A DNA stretch of 34,029 nucleotides from Candidatus Colinaster equi (GTDB taxonomy: Bacteria > Bacillota > Clostridia > Lachnospirales > Lachnospiraceae), in contig JAGHVF010000059.1 in the NCBI GenBank assembly GCA_018064425.1, positions 1-34,029 on the forward strand. The letters are read 5' to 3'. A program made the translations under genes and the position numbers. Below the pieces are notes generated by a model, which saw only the letters and a program-made list of their open reading frames with translations, made no database searches and was not told the DNA's origin. Of the stretch, positions 17,784-26,932 are shown in pieces. The first letter of the stretch is position 1, and each line of letters begins with the position of its first letter.

Positions 17784-17812
17784 ATTATTCCATTTTGTTT
17801 ACATAATGTCAA
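17784..17812 (-). promoter_or_regulatory. Sigma-A-type promoter for the GT2-GH3/acyltransferase operon
   Basis: On the minus strand a perfect TTGACA (17812-17807) is followed by exactly 17 bp and AATAAT (17789-17784). The leader to the ATG at 17755 is short and holds GGAGG. With the terminator at 17881-17913 just upstream, this separates the GT2-GH3 operon from the three-GT operon. Confidence 0.65.
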
Positions 17813-17880
17813 TATAGATTCCTTTTTTGTATCTACTATGTTACATAATGTTCTATGCAATGTTAAAAAAACAACTCTTA

Positions 17881-17913
17881 GCACAAGAAAAGGCGTGACC
17901 AAAGCCACGCCTT
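17881..17913 (-). terminator. Hairpin terminator after the three-glycosyltransferase operon
   Basis: AAGGCGTG (17890-17897) and CACGCCTT (17906-17913) form a GC-rich 8-bp stem with an eight-base loop. Read on the minus strand the stem ends in TTTTCTT, a modest T-run. It lies 80 bp past the stop of the last glycosyltransferase, so it probably ends the 26750-17996 operon. Confidence 0.65.
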
Positions 17914-17995
17914 CCCATTCTTAAATTCTTAAACATTACTGTCTTATGACGCTCCCAGCCTTTTGACATGGGGGTTCTATTCATCATCCTGATAA

Positions 17996-18979
17996 TTATT
18001 TTTCTCGGACAACTTCCAAAAGATTATCAAGTTCAATATCTTTAAACGCTTCCTGCGTCATCTTCAATTCCATCTTAACTCTGTACGGAAGCATTACGTT
18101 CGTCCCAAATTCGTATACCGAATCAATTCCTTCATCCTTAAAGAATGTGCAGAACTCCACAGCCTCCTTCATTGATGGGGCGAACAGAATATTCTGGACC
18201 AAAATATACCTATACATATGACGCACTGCCCTTCTTGCCTTTTCGGAGTAATCGGGATTGTACTTATCGATGAAATCGCAGATGTTTTCACCGGATATTT
18301 TCATACTTTCATATTCCTTTTTCAGTTTGGACATACTTGAAGCTGCTGTTGTCGTAGACATACCGTTACCTGTCACATAATGGTACAGAACCTTGTCCAA
18401 AACTCCGAAACTCTTGGCACAGCTGAAAAACAATGAAGAAAAGTAGCTATCCTCACCCATATTACAATAGAATCGTTTTCCCTTTCGCAAGGCTTCTTTG
18501 ATAACCGAAGCCGAATAACAGTTTCTCCATACTGCAGGCGGCATCTGCAAATCCATAAAGGCTGCAAGCGGATCTTCTGTATGATACGGTAGCATAACAT
18601 CACCTGAGGGCTCGCTTACATGTCCGAATCTAAGAATATCAACAGGATTCTTCTCTAATTCGTCATGAAGTGTTTCGAATGCATCCGATTCTATATAGTC
18701 ATCGGAATCAAGAAGAAATATATATTTGCCCAGGGCATTCTCCATCCCTGTAAATCTGGCCACTATAAGCGATCCGTTCTTCTCATTTGAGTACGTTCTG
18801 AAACGGGAATCCTTTTGGCAGAATTCCTTAAGCATCTTCTCGGTTTCATCCGTCGAGCCGTCATTGACCATAATAACCTCAAAATCCGTAAAAGTCTGCT
18901 TGTTGAGTGACTCTATACACTCGTCCATTTTCCCAACCTGATTGTACGCAGGAATTAAGACACTAAAATATGGATTCAT
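17996..18979 (-). CDS. Family 2 glycosyltransferase, paralogue 3
   Basis: 327 residues, cytoplasmic, no membrane spans. The N-terminal GT-A domain shows FSVLIPAYNQVG at 5-16, VNDGSTDE at 38-45 and the metal/nucleotide-sugar site LDSDD at 90-94. The remaining ~230 residues are shared with the two upstream GT2 genes (RNCYSASVIKEAL, FYCNMGEDSYFSS, NGMSTTTA) and probably set acceptor choice. The ATG at 18979 has an AGGAGG-type site. It is the last gene of a co-directional run, nine bp after its neighbour. It likely adds a sugar from a nucleotide donor; donor and acceptor cannot be told. Confidence 0.9.
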   Translation of the reverse strand: MNPYFSVLIPAYNQVGKMDECIESLNKQTFTDFEVIMVNDGSTDETEKMLKEFCQKDSRFRTYSNEKNGSLIVARFTGMENALGKYIFLLDSDDYIESDAFETLHDELEKNPVDILRFGHVSEPSGDVMLPYHTEDPLAAFMDLQMPPAVWRNCYSASVIKEALRKGKRFYCNMGEDSYFSSLFFSCAKSFGVLDKVLYHYVTGNGMSTTTAASSMSKLKKEYESMKISGENICDFIDKYNPDYSEKARRAVRHMYRYILVQNILFAPSMKEAVEFCTFFKDEGIDSVYEFGTNVMLPYRVKMELKMTQEAFKDIELDNLLEVVREK

Positions 18980-18988
18980 CCTCTCCTC

Positions 18989-20002
18989 CTATTTCATACT
19001 GAATTTATCGTATGGAACACCCAACTCGTCCAGCATTTCATCCGTGATTTTATACTGCATTCTTACTTTATATAACAATGCCTTGTTACATCCGTATTCA
19101 TATACCCTGGCCGTTTTTTCGGTATCAAAAAACTTTATGATATCAACAACGTTCTTATAATCGGTTTCATCGATTATGGCAACTATTAAAAGGAAGCAGC
19201 ATATGGTAATATATTTTTCTTCTATATACTCTTCTACCCATTTTGCGTACTTTGAAGCAAATGACCGAATATTGTCAATCGCATTATCAACGCTCTCCAT
19301 ATTCCTCTTTATCTTTGCAACAGTCTGATGCGTTGTCGTGGTAGACATACCGTTTCCGATAATATAGTGATACAGAATTTCGTCAAGTACTCCGTCTGTT
19401 GATGCACATGAGAACAGAATAACACTCCAGTATACATCTTCACTCATATTACAATAGAATGGCGTTACCCGCTCAAGAGCAAGCTTAATCACATTTTCTT
19501 TATAACAGTTCTTCCATACATTCGGAACCATCTTGTCTTCAAGAATAGCTTTAAGCGGATTATCGGTCACGAGCGGATGAACTTCTTCACTGGACTGTCC
19601 CTTGGTAACGCTTTCGTTATAGCCATCAGCGAAATCCTTTGAATATCCGAACCGAAGAATGTCTACTTCTTCCTCTGCAAGTTTATTGTGGATCAGTTCC
19701 AACGCATTATCTGAAAGATAGTCATCAGAATCAACGAAAAGAATATAATGTCCCGAAGCATTCTGCATACCTGTGTATCTTGCCGTAAGTAATGATTGAT
19801 TCTTCTCATGACGGGCAATCTTGAATCGGTCATCCTTAGCGCAGAATTCCTCAAGCATCTTCAATGACTCATCGGTAGATCCGTCATCAACAAATATTAC
19901 CTCCAAATCTTTAAAGGACTGTTTCTGAATTGCAGAAACACACTCATCCATAAGTCCCACCTGATTATATACAGGGATTAAAATACTAAAAAACGGTTTC
20001 AT
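18989..20002 (-). CDS. Family 2 glycosyltransferase, paralogue 2
   Basis: 337 residues from the ATG at 20002, chosen because AGGAGG lies nine bases upstream and the protein then opens MKPFFSILIPVYNQ like its two relatives. An in-frame ATG at 20032 would overlap the preceding gene and has no clear site. FVDDGSTDES (37-46) and VDSDD (90-94) are the nucleotide-sugar motifs. The C-terminal part keeps the family pattern (WKNCYKENVIKLAL, FYCNMSEDVYWSV, NGMSTTTT). It has the same length and layout as its neighbours, so tandem duplication is the simplest origin. Confidence 0.9.
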   Translation of the reverse strand: MKPFFSILIPVYNQVGLMDECVSAIQKQSFKDLEVIFVDDGSTDESLKMLEEFCAKDDRFKIARHEKNQSLLTARYTGMQNASGHYILFVDSDDYLSDNALELIHNKLAEEEVDILRFGYSKDFADGYNESVTKGQSSEEVHPLVTDNPLKAILEDKMVPNVWKNCYKENVIKLALERVTPFYCNMSEDVYWSVILFSCASTDGVLDEILYHYIIGNGMSTTTTHQTVAKIKRNMESVDNAIDNIRSFASKYAKWVEEYIEEKYITICCFLLIVAIIDETDYKNVVDIIKFFDTEKTARVYEYGCNKALLYKVRMQYKITDEMLDELGVPYDKFSMK

Positions 20003-20024
20003 AAATATATACCTCCTAAAGAAC

Positions 20025-21029
20025 TTATTCATACCATTGGGCTAGCCACTGTTCGAGAGTCATGTATTCAAGACCTGTCTTTTCCATTTTATCATCTGTC
20101 AATCCCAATGTTTGCCTTACACATAACGGAATTAAAAGTCTGCATCCGTCCTCATATACCTCTCTGTATTCCGGACGTCTGTATACTTGTAGATAGTCAA
20201 CCATTTTACACATATCCGCTTCCTTAAAACAATAATTCATAAGTATGAACTTGTGAGCTGCCTTAACCTTCTTTTTTGCCTGCTTCTCATACTCGGGCGC
20301 ATATTTGGAAACATAGTCAAGCATATGCATACATGCGTTATTGACACTGTCGAATACCTTCATAAATTTATCGTAATTATGATTGGTATGATCATACGAA
20401 GTAGACATTCCTGTACCGAGTTCGTAATTATACAGTACCTTGTCAAGGACTCCGAAAGATTCCGCACAACTAAACAGTACCGTAGAATAAAATACATCCT
20501 CCGACATATTGCAGTAGAAAGGTTCAAATCTTGAAAGTGCCTTGCTTATTACCCGTTCCGAATAACAATTCTTCCAAATTGTCGGTGTAATATCTGCATC
20601 CATCAAAGCTAACATATCGCTTTTGGATGTTACTACCGGCGGTTTCTCCACTTCTTCAGGTACTTCCTGATATCCGAAACGCACTATATCTACAGGATTA
20701 TTTTCAATAAAGTCATGTAAAGACTCAAGTGCATCGTTCATATAATAGTCATCGGAATCAAGGAAAAGAATATATTTTCCCTTGGCCTCCTTCATTGCCG
20801 TATGCCTTGCCACAAGCAACGACTTATTAACCTCATGACGCAATATGGTGTATTGGTCAGTGTTACACATTTTTTGCAGCATCTCATAGGTTGCATCAGT
20901 TGAACCGTCATCGACAATTATGACTTCAAAATCATTGAACGACTGCTTTTCAAGAGATGCGATACACTTATCCATCAGTCCTACTTGGTTGAATGCCGGA
21001 ATAAGTATACTAAAAAACGGTTTGCTCAA
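20025..21029 (-). CDS. Family 2 glycosyltransferase, paralogue 1 (TTG start)
   Basis: 334 residues. The start is a TTG at 21029, supported by AAAGGGGGT eight to nine bases upstream and by the alignment of SKPFFSILIPAFNQVG with the first residues of the two paralogues. Motifs are VDDGSTDA (39-46) and LDSDD (90-94), then WKNCYSERVISKAL, FYCNMSEDVFYST and TGMSTS. The weaker start codon may lower its level relative to the other two. It lies 14 bp after the ABC gene, in the same operon. Confidence 0.9.
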   Translation of the reverse strand: MSKPFFSILIPAFNQVGLMDKCIASLEKQSFNDFEVIIVDDGSTDATYEMLQKMCNTDQYTILRHEVNKSLLVARHTAMKEAKGKYILFLDSDDYYMNDALESLHDFIENNPVDIVRFGYQEVPEEVEKPPVVTSKSDMLALMDADITPTIWKNCYSERVISKALSRFEPFYCNMSEDVFYSTVLFSCAESFGVLDKVLYNYELGTGMSTSYDHTNHNYDKFMKVFDSVNNACMHMLDYVSKYAPEYEKQAKKKVKAAHKFILMNYCFKEADMCKMVDYLQVYRRPEYREVYEDGCRLLIPLCVRQTLGLTDDKMEKTGLEYMTLEQWLAQWYE

Positions 21030-21043
21030 TCTAATTACCCCCT

Positions 21044-22798
21044 TTATGCAAACTGCGCATTATATAATTCATAATAGAACCCTCTCCTATCGAGAAGTTC
21101 CGAATGATTTCCCTGTTCAATAACATCTCCGTCTTTTAATACCAATATGACATCCGAATCAACTATTGTACTTAATCTGTGCGCAATAACGAAGCTGGTG
21201 CGCCCCTTCATAAGTCGGTTCATCGCATTTTGAATTCTTGCTTCGGTTTGCGTATCAACAGACGAAGTCGCCTCGTCAAGAATAAGTATCGGTCTGTTGG
21301 CCAGAATAGCCCTTGCTATCGTCAACAGTTGTCGCTGTCCTATTGATATGTTCTGTCCGTTTTCGGAAAGCATATAATCATATGCTCCCGGCAAGGTACC
21401 GATGAAATAATCAGCTTCGGCCATCTTCGCAGCCTCTACAATTTCATCATCCGTTGCATTCGGTCGTCCCAGTCTGATGTTTTCTTTAATGCTTCCCTCA
21501 AAAAGCCATGTTTCCTGAAGGACTATTCCCATAGAATCATGAAGACTCTCTCGGGATATATCTTTAATCCGATTTCCGTCAACCGATATTTCGCCGGAAT
21601 TAATGTCATAGAATCTCATCAAAAGTTTCAAAATTGTTGACTTGCCGGCGCCGGTAGGTCCGACTATTGCTATCTGTTGTCCGGGCTTTACATCCAGAGA
21701 AAAATTATGAATGATAATTTTTTCGGGCGAATATCCGAAAGCTACATTTTTGAATGAAACTGCACCTTTGACGTCTGCAATACTTTGTGCATCCTCATCA
21801 TTCTCTTCTTCCGGCTCATCCAAAAGTGCAAATATTCTTTCGGCTGCTGCATTTATTGACTGTATGGTTGCTCCCATATTCGAAATCTGTCTGATGGGCT
21901 CGTTGAAGCTTTTAACATAACTAACGAACGCCTGAATTGTACCTATAGCCATTCCTCCACCGAGTGCCGAAATGCCACCGATAACAACAACAGCCACATA
22001 TCCGAGGTTACCGACAAATGCCGTCAACGGTGCCATGAGATTGCCGAGGAACATCGCCTTGTCTCCGGCATCACATAATTGATTATTCAAAGCTCTAAAC
22101 TCTTCGGATTCTTTGTTTTCACCGCCAAAGGCCTTAAGTATCATGAAGCCTGTAAACTTCTCCTCAATATGCCCATTAATTTCGCCGATAAGTCTTTGTT
22201 GATTCTTAAATGCCGAATCAGACTTTTTCATGACACATTTCACCGCAAATGCACTGATTGGCAATGTTACCAAAACGACAACCGTCAAAAGCGGACTTAT
22301 TACCAACATCACAATTACTAAAATAATAATATATGAAAATGATGAAAAAACCTGAACTATAAGGCTTTGAAAATTATCTGCGATAGTTTTGGCATCATTG
22401 GTAACAGTAGCCAGAATATCACCGTACTGTCTGCTCTCGAAATAACCGAACGGAAGTTTTCCGAGCTTGGATGCAATGGAATTTCTCAACTTAAATACGA
22501 TATCCTGAGAGACATCTATCATGAAATGATTCATCAAGAACTGAAAAAGCCAATTAAGGATATAGTTTCCCATGCATATCATTAAGAGAATTCCTATCGT
22601 CTTGAAATCAATTACTCCTATTCCCTTAACTTTGTTCTTTATTCCGTCAGCTACCATAGTGGTAACATCACCCATAAGCTTAGGAGCAAAAGCCTGTGAA
22701 AGTGCGTAAAGTAATGCCACTGCTAAAGACAGATACACCTTATATATTTTTTTCCCGATCAGGTTATACAACCTGGTAAACATTCTTTTGTCTTTCAT
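21044..22798 (-). CDS. ABC exporter half, canonical Walker B
   Basis: 584 residues. A six-helix type-1 exporter transmembrane domain (residues 1-~320) is fused to a nucleotide-binding domain with GPTGAGKST near 380, a changed signature NISIGQRQ, and Walker B ILDEATSSVD near 505 with the catalytic Glu. Its partner, encoded just upstream and overlapping by 35 bp, shows the reverse defect. The two therefore look like a BmrCD/LmrCD-style heterodimer with one working ATP site. It sits in the inner membrane. The cargo could be the peptide or a lipid-linked glycan; position beside the GTs and NRPS is the only hint. Confidence 0.92.
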   Translation of the reverse strand: MKDKRMFTRLYNLIGKKIYKVYLSLAVALLYALSQAFAPKLMGDVTTMVADGIKNKVKGIGVIDFKTIGILLMICMGNYILNWLFQFLMNHFMIDVSQDIVFKLRNSIASKLGKLPFGYFESRQYGDILATVTNDAKTIADNFQSLIVQVFSSFSYIIILVIVMLVISPLLTVVVLVTLPISAFAVKCVMKKSDSAFKNQQRLIGEINGHIEEKFTGFMILKAFGGENKESEEFRALNNQLCDAGDKAMFLGNLMAPLTAFVGNLGYVAVVVIGGISALGGGMAIGTIQAFVSYVKSFNEPIRQISNMGATIQSINAAAERIFALLDEPEEENDEDAQSIADVKGAVSFKNVAFGYSPEKIIIHNFSLDVKPGQQIAIVGPTGAGKSTILKLLMRFYDINSGEISVDGNRIKDISRESLHDSMGIVLQETWLFEGSIKENIRLGRPNATDDEIVEAAKMAEADYFIGTLPGAYDYMLSENGQNISIGQRQLLTIARAILANRPILILDEATSSVDTQTEARIQNAMNRLMKGRTSFVIAHRLSTIVDSDVILVLKDGDVIEQGNHSELLDRRGFYYELYNAQFA

Positions 22799-24536
22799 AC
22801 TCTTCTTTTGAAACCTGAGATTTCAATATTTCATTATACATTTCACAATTTTTTAGCAATTCGCCGTGAGTACCGATTCCGACTATCTCACCATCATGCA
22901 TAACAACAATCTGATCCGCATTCTGAATAGTGGAAATTCTCTGTGAAACAATAATCACTGTGGAATCTTTCGTAATCTTTGACAATTCATTTCTGACAAT
23001 CTTGTCGGTTTTGTAATCAAGTGCCGAGAAGCTATCGTCAAATACATATATTTTCGGATGTCTGGCAATCGCTCTGGCTATTGCCATTCTCTGTCTTTGA
23101 CCTCCTGACAGATTCATACCGCCTCGAGCAATCTTATAATCATACTTTTCTTCATGGCTCAGAATAAATTCTTCGGATTGCGATATTTGCGAAGCCTGCG
23201 TTACGGCATCCTTCGAAACTTCAACTCCGCCATATGCAATATTGGAATTTACAGTTCCCGAAAATAGGAATACTTTTTGAGGAACAAATCCTATTTTGGC
23301 ACGAAGACTGCAAATATCCTGATTCTTGACATCAACACCACCTATAAGCACCCGACCTTCGGCAGCCTCATATAATCTGGGAATTAAATTGACTATTGTT
23401 GATTTACCGCATCCGGTATTACCGATTATAGCGGTCGTCTGTCCTTGTTTTGCTCTAAAGGATATATCCCTTATAACATATTTTCCGTCTTCCTTATATT
23501 TAAATGAAACGTTTTGAAACTCAACATCGTTTGAATCAACATTTATCGGTTCGTCGGGTTCAGCAACAGTTATCGGAAGGTCGAGAATTTCCTTAAGTCT
23601 GTTCAATGAAATAATCCTACCCGGCAACGCCAGACAGATATTTATCGCAAGGATTACTCCCATTCCTACCATGTATGAATACTCCATGTAGGCGGTAACC
23701 ACACCCACTGTCATATATCCTGCATCAACACGTTCGGCTCCTATCCACAAGATCAGGACATTTGCAAGCGCGATAATCAGATACATCATCGGCATATAAG
23801 CAAGAATAATATTGAAATATTTTTTGGATGTAACTTTCAAACCGGAGCTTGCATCACTGAGTCTTTTGTCACTCCAATCACTTCGATTAAGTGCTCGAAT
23901 AACCTGCACTCCGCTTAAAGCCTCTCTGGCCACCCGGTTCATATCATCTTCCTGTTTGAATGTAACTTTCATAATCGGAAGTGAGAAAATGCAGACAATG
24001 ACAAATGAAATTATCATAATACCTGCAACCAGGCCCACCGTCCATGCCATCTGTGCCTGGCATTTTACAACACTAATCAATCCACCGATAATAAAAAACG
24101 GTGCCTGAATGGCCGTTGAAAGCATCATGTACAGAAAATCTTTGATTTGCACTGTTTCTGTAGTAGTTCTGGTTATTACGGAAGGAATGGAGAGAGATTC
24201 AATTTCCTGCATGGAAAAATTCATAATCCTGTCATACAATTCCTGTCTGATATCGCAACTTACCACAGATGCAATACGCGCGGATATCCTTCCCACAACC
24301 ACTGCCGTCACCAGGATTCCCAATACTATCAGAATCATCCTGATAAACACCGACACAAGCTGTGCATCAGCCTCAGATTGTAAAATGAGACCGCTTGAAC
24401 TTTGCATGACAATATTAACGACATCCGCAATATAACCGGCATTCATTAATTGCAACTTAATACCCGCAATCATAAATGCCACAAGCAAGGCCATTTTCCC
24501 TATATGCTTTTTTAAGTGTTTAAAGATTAGTTTCAT
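22764..24536 (-). CDS. ABC exporter half, degenerate Walker B
   Basis: 590 residues: a transmembrane domain (1-~325) plus an NBD with GNTGCGKST near 371, a full LSGGQRQR signature, and Walker B YVFDDSFSALD near 495. The catalytic Glu after Walker B is Asp, as in the non-hydrolysing half of heterodimeric exporters. The signature here completes the working ATP site of the partner protein. The ATG overlaps the stop of the AT3 gene upstream as ATGA, so translation is coupled. It was probably expressed in step with both AT3s, the partner half-transporter and the GTs. Confidence 0.92.
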   Translation of the reverse strand: MKLIFKHLKKHIGKMALLVAFMIAGIKLQLMNAGYIADVVNIVMQSSSGLILQSEADAQLVSVFIRMILIVLGILVTAVVVGRISARIASVVSCDIRQELYDRIMNFSMQEIESLSIPSVITRTTTETVQIKDFLYMMLSTAIQAPFFIIGGLISVVKCQAQMAWTVGLVAGIMIISFVIVCIFSLPIMKVTFKQEDDMNRVAREALSGVQVIRALNRSDWSDKRLSDASSGLKVTSKKYFNIILAYMPMMYLIIALANVLILWIGAERVDAGYMTVGVVTAYMEYSYMVGMGVILAINICLALPGRIISLNRLKEILDLPITVAEPDEPINVDSNDVEFQNVSFKYKEDGKYVIRDISFRAKQGQTTAIIGNTGCGKSTIVNLIPRLYEAAEGRVLIGGVDVKNQDICSLRAKIGFVPQKVFLFSGTVNSNIAYGGVEVSKDAVTQASQISQSEEFILSHEEKYDYKIARGGMNLSGGQRQRMAIARAIARHPKIYVFDDSFSALDYKTDKIVRNELSKITKDSTVIIVSQRISTIQNADQIVVMHDGEIVGIGTHGELLKNCEMYNEILKSQVSKEEYERQKNVYQVV

Positions 24537-25645
24537 GAAGCCTTTACACCCTTAGCCTTCTTGCCTTTTGCGTACTTATCATATAATGCGGAACAAAGTA
24601 TTGTGAGTCCCAATTCTGCCGTAATCATAAATGCCTTAAACCAGCCTTCGATTACCCATCCGAATTTACCGACCAATGCTTTATTTACGCAGAAAATATA
24701 GTGGAACATATATAAATACATACTGATATCACCAAGATATCTTAGTACCTTATTGTCCAGTAATTTGGTGACCATTCCGCGGTTAAGAACAAATACATAT
24801 ATGACTATTAATGAAGTAATAACCGGTACCACTGTTCGGCAAAATACCAATGCCTTACCCCATGTATAATTATTGGCCCATATTGCATATATGTCTGAAA
24901 ATACAACCAAGACTATTACCAAAATTTCAATTACTGTCCATACACCACAGGACAGTTTGGAAGCTGCGGCTTTTATCTTATCGCTGTTTTCTACATAAAT
25001 GTAACCGGCAACTGCTCCTATGAAGACCTCAACAGCCCTCATTATCGGGAAATGCTGAGTTAACCAAATAAATACATCTCCCTCAAAGTTCATATTTACA
25101 CCGGCTACATAGGTTACTGCATAACCAAGTACCATTAAAACACCTGAAACAATCAGAAGCTTCTTGATTGAACCAAGCTTTTTAATGATTTTCAGCTCCC
25201 ACGGGAAAATGAAGAATGAAAACATACTCGCAGACAGATACCATGATGGTCCATTAAGAGAGAACACAAAACCGTTAACCCACGGAACCCATGCCTGTAG
25301 CAAAAGCAGGTTAACCGGTATAACGACTAAAAAATATAATGCATAATCTGCCGCATTCTGGAATAATAACAGTTCACCTACCATCACGATTGCCATTGCA
25401 ATGTGCAACGGGTACAGTTTACCTACCCTCTTGGTCATAAACTTAAAATTATCCTTAAAAGTGCATTTTAAATCCCGGTCTGCATATGAATATACCATCA
25501 TAAATCCTGAAAGCATAAAGAATACAGACAACGTCCATACGCTTGTTCCAACATATGGTATTCCGGCATGTAACCCGAATACGAAGAAGAAACATATAAA
25601 TCTCAATGCCTGAACCGCATTAAATCTTTCCTTTTGATTAGCCAT
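24533..25645 (-). CDS. AT3-family membrane acyltransferase (OafA-like)
   Basis: 370 residues from the ATG at 25645, which follows GGGAGG at ideal spacing; a longer in-frame reading to 25690 lacks this. About ten membrane helices. Family-3 acyltransferase marks: ALRFxCFFFVFGLH with R15 and H26, FFMLSGF at 42-48, and the TKRVGKLYPLH loop at 71-81 (the RxxRxxP-type site). Such proteins move acetyl or other short acyl groups onto sugars or peptides on the outer side of the membrane. It overlaps the previous AT3 by eight bp and the ABC gene by four. No SGNH domain is attached. Confidence 0.88.
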   Translation of the reverse strand: MANQKERFNAVQALRFICFFFVFGLHAGIPYVGTSVWTLSVFFMLSGFMMVYSYADRDLKCTFKDNFKFMTKRVGKLYPLHIAMAIVMVGELLLFQNAADYALYFLVVIPVNLLLLQAWVPWVNGFVFSLNGPSWYLSASMFSFFIFPWELKIIKKLGSIKKLLIVSGVLMVLGYAVTYVAGVNMNFEGDVFIWLTQHFPIMRAVEVFIGAVAGYIYVENSDKIKAAASKLSCGVWTVIEILVIVLVVFSDIYAIWANNYTWGKALVFCRTVVPVITSLIVIYVFVLNRGMVTKLLDNKVLRYLGDISMYLYMFHYIFCVNKALVGKFGWVIEGWFKAFMITAELGLTILCSALYDKYAKGKKAKGVKAS

Positions 25646-26750
25646 TTTGACCTCCCTTAATCCTCTTAGTCTTTTTCTTATATATTCCACACAAACACCA
25701 CCTAAGAACAGGTGTCCTGCTTATAACCTCGTATAAAACATATGAACCGCCGAATCCCACTATTGTAGGAATCAGATACTTGAAAATCGAAGGCATACCT
25801 TTTGCATATACATTTATGTACCATACGGTAGCCCTTATCAAAGCATAATGAAAAAGATATATCCCCCATGATTTCTTTCGCATAAATTCAGTGAATTTAT
25901 TCGTAAAATCACCCCATTTAGCCATAACAGTCAGCACGGTTAGCGACATAAAATAGGCGTATTCAATACTCCAAACCGTCATATTGGGATTAGCTGTTTT
26001 AAACACTGCTCCCCAACCTGTAACTATGCTTGCAGCACCGAGTGGAACAGCAATAATGAGGAAAACATACCAACGTGATTTCATTTTCTCAATCACCTCA
26101 TCATTACTAAGGAACAGATATCCAATTATGAAAGCTGAAAAATATCGACCGAATCTGTACGCATCAATAATTGAAGAATTAAGAATATTCGACATTCCCC
26201 AAACAAAAACTCCAAGCAATATAAGAATCGGCAAATTGGCCTTTTGGGTAAACCTGTTTAGCTTATTAATTCCTATACACTGAAGCAGAGCAATCACTAA
26301 TGAAAACAACCATAAGACCTGCAAAAACCAAAGCTGGCCTATTCCACACGCTGTAAGCATACCCCATATTGCAAGCTTGGAAAGATTCGGATTTATCAAA
26401 TAATTATCCAATATCCCCTGAATCTGTGCTGTATAATATCCATGAATCCAACCGAATAATAACAATCCGACGAACGACGGTACGAAAAGCTTAAGCGTTC
26501 GGGACTTAATAAATTCTTTAACACTATGTTGCTCCAAATAATACCGTGTACTCATTCCCGAAATTATAAACATCAAAAACATATACCATGGACTAATAAT
26601 GTAGGTAAACAAGTCCAAATATCGGTGGCCCTCAATAATTGTACCTATAACATTGGGCATACTCATTTCACTGTACATGGACTGAACATGATACAATACT
26701 ACCAAGACTATTACCATCCACTTAATGTTATCCAAATACATTTTTCTCAT
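25638..26750 (-). CDS. AT3-family membrane acyltransferase (MdoC/OafB-like)
   Basis: 370 residues, about ten membrane spans. YLDNIKWMVIVLVVLYH near the N-terminus places D7 and H21 in the usual AT3 positions; FIKSRTLKLFVPSF at 80-93 is the cytoplasmic arginine loop. It is divergent from the second AT3, so they are probably not a recent duplication. The assigned ATG at 26750 has only a GAGG at long spacing, and a Met four codons in is possible. A 51-codon ORF overlaps the start and may couple translation. First gene of the run to the GTs. Confidence 0.85.
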   Translation of the reverse strand: MRKMYLDNIKWMVIVLVVLYHVQSMYSEMSMPNVIGTIIEGHRYLDLFTYIISPWYMFLMFIISGMSTRYYLEQHSVKEFIKSRTLKLFVPSFVGLLLFGWIHGYYTAQIQGILDNYLINPNLSKLAIWGMLTACGIGQLWFLQVLWLFSLVIALLQCIGINKLNRFTQKANLPILILLGVFVWGMSNILNSSIIDAYRFGRYFSAFIIGYLFLSNDEVIEKMKSRWYVFLIIAVPLGAASIVTGWGAVFKTANPNMTVWSIEYAYFMSLTVLTVMAKWGDFTNKFTEFMRKKSWGIYLFHYALIRATVWYINVYAKGMPSIFKYLIPTIVGFGGSYVLYEVISRTPVLRWCLCGIYKKKTKRIKGGQNG

Positions 26751-26883
26751 AATGCATTATATCCTCTTGCTTTTTACTTTCTTCTCTTATATTCTGCGCA
26801 AACGCAATCGAAGAATCGGTATTCTGTTCACTATATATGCTGTTCCAATTACCCCCATTTGTGTAATCTAACGTATTTATCAT
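26728..26883 (-). CDS. Possible 51-residue leader ORF overlapping the AT3 start
   Basis: ATG at 26883, stop overlapping the AT3 gene by 23 bp. The peptide begins MINTLDYTNGGNW and ends rich in Glu, Lys and Gln. No good ribosome binding site is seen, but a TATAAT (26893-26888) lies a few bases upstream without a clear -35. I do not recognise the protein. In another frame the same stretch gives a short IVNRIPILRLR-type end reminiscent of AT3 C-termini, so it may instead be a decayed acyltransferase tail. The remaining 26884-26932 shows nothing further. Confidence 0.3.
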   Translation of the reverse strand: MINTLDYTNGGNWNSIYSEQNTDSSIAFAQNIREESKKQEDIMHYEKNVFG

Positions 26884-26932
26884 AAATATTATATGCTATA
26901 TTTTCAACCAACTTCCGTTTACTATCAGGTGT

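Noticed and set aside
20003..20032. Longer start for the middle glycosyltransferase
   Set aside because: The extra ten residues contain the AGGAGG site and are not shared by the two paralogues.
25646..25690. Longer start for the second AT3 gene
   Set aside because: It would overlap the preceding gene more and lacks a ribosome site; GGGAGG fits the ATG at 25645.
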